DNA of 64,000 nucleotides from Parelaphostrongylus tenuis (taxonomy: Eukaryota; Nematoda; Chromadorea; Rhabditida; Metastrongylidae). Below are positions 59,753 to 64,000 of the stretch, in pieces. Location: positions 45,727 through 109,726 of the forward strand of contig JAHQIW010003645.1 in the NCBI GenBank assembly GCA_019055375.1, in the 5' to 3' direction. The translations under genes and the position numbers were made by a program. Each line of letters opens with the position of its first letter. The stretch's first letter is position 1. The notes beneath the pieces are model-generated. The model did not search any database, was not told the origin of the DNA, and was given only the letters and a program-made list of their open reading frames with translations.

Positions 59753-61292
59753 TCCACGGACCTCCCTCTTTTGAGGGATCCCGCCCGGTTAGTCGCGAGG
59801 GCACGTGGCGCGTCCCCAGGTGGTGGATAGGGGAATAAAACGCGAACCAAAAGCGACCGTGTGCTTCCCAGAGACGCAGGTGGATTCAGGGGACGAGCTC
59901 CCTGCTTCTGCAGTGCCGACTTGACAAAACTCTATTTCTACGAGTCAAGTCGGCCAAAAGCCTGCAATCAAGCGGCTGGGAAGTACATGGGAGGCGGTTA
60001 GGAGTCGCCTCCAACAAATAAGCTCCTCCCGCTCCTCCGAGAGAGACTGGCAAGCTACTCGTGAGTACCCAGCCCCCACGTTTAGAGCCTGGCAAGCTAC
60101 ACGTTGGGTATCAAAAATGCCAAAAACAGTAACAAATATGGGCCTCATTCCCCTGACCCCGAAAGAGCCCCTGGTACGGCAGCGCCAGGTAGGACGAGTA
60201 CGGAGAGGCTGCTAAAATCTCAGGGCCGAACTAGGCTGCCAAGATCGAAACGGACTAAAATGACGATCTGTACCTACAATGCAAGAACCCTTGCTCAACA
60301 ATCCGCTGTAGAAGATCTGTTGATTCAAGCAAGAAGAATAAGGTACGACGTCATTGGCCTGGCTGAGACGAGAAGGCGCCATCCTTTTCACGCTGTCTAT
60401 GACACCGGAGAAGAACTGTTCCTTGGAACATGCGATCGCAGAGGTGTCGGTGGCGTTGGCGTCCTCGTCAAATCGAATTTGACCGTGAACATTGATTCGT
60501 TCGAACAACTAACAACCCGCATCGGACGATTACGGTTGAAACGATGTGGTTCTATGCCGGCTTTGACCATCTTCGTTGCTTACGCACCAACATCAAGCTA
60601 TGACGAAGACGAAGTCGAAGCGTTCTATATGGACCTCGAAAAATTCTTCAGAGAAGATCATACATTCTTCAAGGTCATTGTCGGAGATTTTAACGCAAAA
60701 ATTGGACCTAGAAGAACGTCTGAAGAACGTCACATAGGGACCCACGGACTAGAATGGAATGAACAGGGTGAGAGGCTATCCGAGTTTATCATGACGACCC
60801 AAACCATCCATGGTAACTCGCAATTCCAAAAGCCTCTCTCTCAGCGATGGACGTGGGAGTCTCCCAATGGAGAGTACCATAACGAAATAGATCACATCAT
60901 AGTAAATCGAAGGTTTTGCCTGACCGACGTCGCTGTTGTTCCCAAGTTCTACACGGGATCAGACCATCGCCTCCTTCGCGCAACGTTCCGATTTTCGAGG
61001 AGAGGAGAGAAAGCCGCTAAATTCAAACAACGAAGTCCCAGAACTACCATAAACTGGGATGTATTCAAATCATTAGTCGGCTCTTGGGAAGATACCGTTG
61101 TCGACAACATCGACGAAGAATACGATCGACTCGTTGAATATCTTCACGTTGGCGCTAAAAAAGCCGAAAGTCCTAAGGTCACGAAGAGACGTTTGTCTCC
61201 GCAGACACTCGAGCTGATACGTCAACGTGGAATCGCACGAGCCGCAGGCAACCGAAACCTTACGTCCGAACTTGCGAAACGATGCAGAGAAG
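59753..61292 (+). mobile_element. RTE-type non-LTR retrotransposon, 5'-complete, 3'-truncated
   Basis: A GC-rich leader of about 500 bp (CCACGGACCTCCCTC onward) precedes the endonuclease frame. Homology to the copy at 1515 breaks at about 61292, within RCRE, and is followed by an AT microsatellite. The reverse transcriptase, RNA-binding part and 3' end are missing, so the element cannot transpose by itself. Truncation at the 3' end is unusual for LINEs, which normally lose the 5' end, so this suggests a later deletion or rearrangement. Confidence 0.85.
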
Positions 61293-61441
61293 TCGATTTA
61301 TGCATATATACAATTCTAGAATATATATATATATATATATATCCCTCTTCGAACTACGAGGATCATGACCCTCAGTTAGGCGCGCTATTTGAACGTTTAC
61401 GAAGATTGGTGCGTGCTCTAATAAAAAATTGCGTTAATTGA
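60260..61441 (+). CDS. RTE endonuclease (EEP family) ORF, truncated
   Basis: First in-frame ATG at 60260; the frame is open from 60104 but only through a non-ATG start. Residues 1-230 form an AP-like exonuclease-endonuclease-phosphatase domain with the diagnostic motifs: [10 protein letters not shown] (Asn), IGLAETRR (metal-binding Glu), [19 protein letters not shown] (Asp/Asn), [11 protein letters not shown] and [11 protein letters not shown] (catalytic Asp-His). Known for the family: it nicks DNA to prime reverse transcription. Residues 230-345 are the linker found also in the fragment at 1.5 kb. After about 61292 the frame runs by accident through an (AT)n tract (IYIYIYI) and repeat family D. 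It is about 390 residues, while full RTE ORFs are roughly 1000. The endonuclease domain itself shows no disabling change. Confidence 0.85.
   Translation: MTICTYNARTLAQQSAVEDLLIQARRIRYDVIGLAETRRRHPFHAVYDTGEELFLGTCDRRGVGGVGVLVKSNLTVNIDSFEQLTTRIGRLRLKRCGSMPALTIFVAYAPTSSYDEDEVEAFYMDLEKFFREDHTFFKVIVGDFNAKIGPRRTSEERHIGTHGLEWNEQGERLSEFIMTTQTIHGNSQFQKPLSQRWTWESPNGEYHNEIDHIIVNRRFCLTDVAVVPKFYTGSDHRLLRATFRFSRRGEKAAKFKQRSPRTTINWDVFKSLVGSWEDTVVDNIDEEYDRLVEYLHVGAKKAESPKVTKRRLSPQTLELIRQRGIARAAGNRNLTSELAKRCREVDLCIYTILEYIYIYIYPSSNYEDHDPQLGALFERLRRLVRALIKNCVN
61318..61342. repeat. (AT)n microsatellite at RTE breakpoint
   Basis: Alternating AT run directly at the point where RTE homology is lost. Confidence 0.85.
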
Positions 61442-61560
61442 GTTCTCACAGGGACATTATCATCAAAAGACTAAAACATCATTGATGAAACTTTTGTATG
61501 AATAAATATGGCAAGATTAGCGCTAATATTTCCCAAAATTTTGGATTTTTCAAAAAAAAA
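61370..61560. repeat. Dispersed repeat family D, copy 3
   Basis: TACGAAGATTGGTGCGTGC, CTCTAATAAAAAATTGCG, GTTCTCACAGGGACATTATCATC, ATCATTGATGAAACTTTTG and TATGAATAAATATGGCAAG match 25375-25525 and 40640-40775. Confidence 0.65.
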
Positions 61561-62740
61561 ACCACATCCTTGTAAATAGTAAAGTATCTACAGGTTTCAT
61601 ATAACATTTTCTTTCATCTTCTCAATGTTTTTATAGTCAGTTGATAGCTTGGAAAGTTTTGATCCAAACAGTACGCTTGTTGTGTGAAATGATTTTTACT
61701 GCACACACCACAAATAGAAGAAGATAACGTTTTGCATTCGCAGCCCATTTTTCTAATTCTTGGAGGATTTTTTTGAAATTGCATAGTTAGATTTATGTTC
61801 TCAAAAACTTTCTCACCACAAAATCAAGCTATCATTGGGATAACTTTAGTGGACGCATTATTGACAATAATACTCCACTAGTTTGAAATCCTTACGTTGA
61901 AAAGAATTTCTCTCGCATGCAATCGCAATTATAGTATTGCTCCCATGAGCCCTTGATTTCTTTTAGAAAAGTACTATTGCACAAATTGATTAGCACTCCT
62001 CTGATTTCTGAGATTACCCAAATTTGAACGGTATATAATATTTCTCAAATGGCTTGCTTTTTGCGCTCTAACAGTCAAAACGAAATTTTGTTTAACATGT
62101 AAAAACTCCTTGCCGGATAAGGTTTTTTTTCATAAAGAATGAATGAGCAGTCGTTAGCGCAGATTTCAGGGATACAATAGACGTGATTTATTTTTGGAGA
62201 AGACCTTTAAGAGCGGTGCAGCAGTTAGAAGAAGATTGGATTTTGCACTCCAAATGCTGAAATTTTGCGACATTAGCCCTATGTCACCGCGCTTTCTGTA
62301 ATATATCGATTAACAGCGAGGCGTAAACTTCTTTTAATTGCTAGAGTACAACAATGAGCTTTTTTCTGCAACAAAGTTGCTATGGGAATCGTCGAGATCT
62401 CAGCTATCGATTAATTAATGAAAGTCTAGCGGAAAAGCTTTGCTAAGCGAGAATTGCGTTAGTGTGAAAGATGATTTTTTTTACTGTTAGGAAGCAATGA
62501 AGAAGCCATTATGGAAATAGAGTATATCTCTAGATATATCGACATTCTAGCTATCAAGCGGTCATTAAAACCCATACGAAAACCAGAAAAAGCGTTTTTT
62601 CAAGACGAAAAAGCAGGACGCGGAACACGAGAGAGATCGGAATTTGTAAAGCCTAATCTTCTTCTGCTCGTTACGGAGCTGCAAAGTGTTTTTTCGAGAA
62701 GACAAGTACACTGCTGAAATTTTTGATCTTTTTCCTACTT
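61561..62740. other. Spacer with a diverged family R piece
   Basis: About 61990-62210 loosely follows repeat family R (AACAGTCAAAACGAAATTTTG, CTCCTTGCCGGATAAGG, TTTTTTCATAA). The rest is AT-rich and unrecognised. The frame at 62511-62717 has no motif. Confidence 0.4.
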
Positions 62741-62956
62741 AATAATTAGTTTTTGAGCCACGCATGTGGTCTGTTATATTGGGCTGACTTATAGAGCTCA
62801 ATGCACATGTTTCGACATTGTCAGTCTCATTCTCATCAGTCGGGCGGTACCCTTTGTCCTCTTGCCAGTCCTCTCGGGGCGCTCTGTCTCTATGCCCCAA
62901 TAAGTCACCCCTATATAACAGACTACATGTATGACTCAAAAAGTGATTATCTGGAA
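62741..62956. repeat. Palindromic repeat family M, short copy
   Basis: Left arm TTTTTGAGCCACGCATGTGGTCTGTTATATTGGGCTGACTTAT; right arm is its near-perfect reverse complement, ending ACATGTATGACTCAAAAA. Arms are about 50-60 bp. The interior shares GCACATGTTTCGACATTGTCAGTCTC with family M copies at 9.0 and 47.0 kb. The minus-strand frame at 62939-62739 is accidental. Confidence 0.75.
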
Positions 62957-63107
62957 TAATGGAATTTCAAGCGTGGTATAACACTTTGACGATCACACCT
63001 GACTGGTAGGTACGTCGCGCCGTCGCTTGCGCGACGCTTAGTGGCCGAAGCATGTGCATCTCTGTGCGAAACTGTCGTTGTGCCTGCGCTGTGTTACAAC
63101 AGGCGCC
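62957..63107. other. Spacer with perfect GC-rich hairpin
   Basis: GTCGCGC-CGTCGCTT-GCGCGAC at 63014-63035 is a perfect 7-bp stem with an 8-base loop. No gene. Confidence 0.4.
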
Positions 63108-63440
63108 TTAATTCCACGCTGCCGCCTCAGTAGTTGATGGGGACCGTGGAAAAATTGAGAGTGATAACAAAGGCAGAGAAAAGAATGCCCTGGGTATGGG
63201 CAGCCTTTGTGATGGAGGTTCAGTGTCTTTTATTATGAGATCTTTGGATTTGTCTCGGGCAATGATGCGATCGATATCTGAATGCGGTTGGATTGTCCTC
63301 AGCGGCGCACTGACCTTTGTGCTGTCGCGCTTTCCATTCTGGGTTGCGGCGGCTTTTCCTTTTGAAGTGTCGAGTTGCACTTCTGGGCTCCGCTGGTTGA
63401 ACTCTTGTCTGCGTGATCGTTGGACTTCTTCCAGCTTCTA
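63108..63440 (-). other. Possible coding fragment, unassigned
   Basis: Minus-strand frame open from a TAG at about 63438 to 63108. It is hydrophilic and rich in Lys, Arg, Ser and Gln (GKAAATQNGKRDSTKVSAPL, DIDRIIARDKSKDLIIKD), in a stretch of higher GC than average. The overlapping plus-strand frame (63196-63594) is equally open but hydrophobic and less protein-like. No ATG and no recognised family. It might be an exon of a gene continuing outside the window or an element remnant. Confidence 0.3.
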
Positions 63441-63487
63441 TCTTTTAACGGACAAGAGCACAAGGTTCAAACTCTTTATACGAGTTA

Positions 63488-63592
63488 TAACCAACAATGG
63501 CGTTGTGTCAAACAATAGGGTGGAATCAAGCACCTTCGTAGCAACAAACAGCGGTCTAGGACCAAGCAATGGAGAAGAACCAAACGACCTAT
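63488..63592. repeat. Degenerate minisatellite
   Basis: Imperfect repetition of ACAATGG / ACAATAGG / ACAAACAGCGG / AGCAATGG spaced about 18-30 bases apart. It gives low-complexity Asn/Ser- or Leu/Arg-rich frames. Confidence 0.4.
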
Positions 63593-64000
63593 AACATACG
63601 TGTACATGATCGAAGCATATTGTTTATCGGAGAAATGCCTAAATGAATGTGTGTGACTGATTGATGAGATGTATCGTCGTCTGACGATACTGTGAATGTT
63701 GTAATTGACTGAGCCTGACGCGGTGGAGGAGCCCGCTTGGGTTGATATGTTCACCCCATAAACAAGCACCGACGGTGGGATCCAGTGGGTGAATATATTG
63801 TGTGATAACAATGGGCTTAAAATAGATTACTTATAGGCTGAAACCCTTAACCGCGGTGGTAGACCGAGCGTAGCCTGAGTGAGTTTGCTCCGCCATTGAA
63901 GTGATACGTTCAGCTCACAATTCTGTTGAGTTCATTTGACAGTTATGCGAACACAACCTTCATGATAAGGTTTACGTACACGATATCGGGTTTGTGTGAA
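63593..64000. other. No gene seen at window end
   Basis: GTATCGTC-GTCT-GACGATAC at about 63671-63690 is a perfect 8-bp hairpin. The rest, including 63710-63900 of moderate GC, is unrecognised. Confidence 0.35.

Noticed and set aside
59612..59830. 72-codon ORF with IYIYIYI run
   Set aside because: SINE tail plus (TA)n read by accident.

Overview
The window looks like nuclear DNA from a parasitic nematode, most likely a strongylid/hookworm-type genome. The reasons are AT-rich, gene-poor sequence, very short introns with TTTCAG-like acceptors next to multi-kilobase introns, and a crowd of degraded RTE, Penelope-like, mariner, Tc1-like and tRNA-derived elements. The organism is inferred, not proven. 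There is no bacterial operon structure and no intact tRNA, rRNA or CRISPR. Most long open frames are chance or transposon-derived.

The main host content is a multi-exon gene family encoding small secreted proteins, which I could not match to a named family. Five loci were reconstructed from conserved exon lengths, splice phases and residues. Locus 2 (+, 12937-16772) has all five exons, 251 aa, and one extra base in exon 4. Locus 3 (-, 33217-28406) has all five exons, 223 aa if a shifted donor is used. Locus 1 (-, 6771-6402) keeps exons 4-5 only. Locus 4 (+, 40099-42475) is a broken copy. Locus 5 (+, 23397-23496) is an orphan signal-peptide exon. Exon order: 100-nt signal-peptide exon; exon 2 with VSGFTLP; exon 3 with LEEQGRRAGL; exon 4 with MGGGC...GNTVT and HRTISGTVS; 132-nt exon 5 with TTNIIMANWS.

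Mobile DNA by region. 1.5-2.4 kb: RTE fragment. 5.56-5.85 kb: Penelope-like GIY-YIG remnant. 9.25-9.97 kb: second RTE subfamily, whose 5' leader recurs at 37.48 kb. 42.49-43.41 kb: Tc1-like relic abutting locus 4. 50.73 and 57.81 kb: two mariner relics of one family. 59.75-61.29 kb: 5'-complete RTE copy with an intact endonuclease domain but no reverse transcriptase.

Five copies of a tRNA-derived SINE lie at 11.5, 38.9, 43.8, 45.6 and 59.4 kb. A separate family of palindromic elements, with a tRNA-like unit at each end pointing outward, occurs at 40.82-41.17 and 44.47-44.94 kb. Other palindromic or dispersed non-coding repeats are at 9.0, 20.4, 26.7, 39.7, 46.95, 56.9 and 62.7 kb. A 483-bp tandem duplication lies at 48.74-49.74 kb. 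The rest is unique AT-rich sequence in which I see nothing, noted stretch by stretch.
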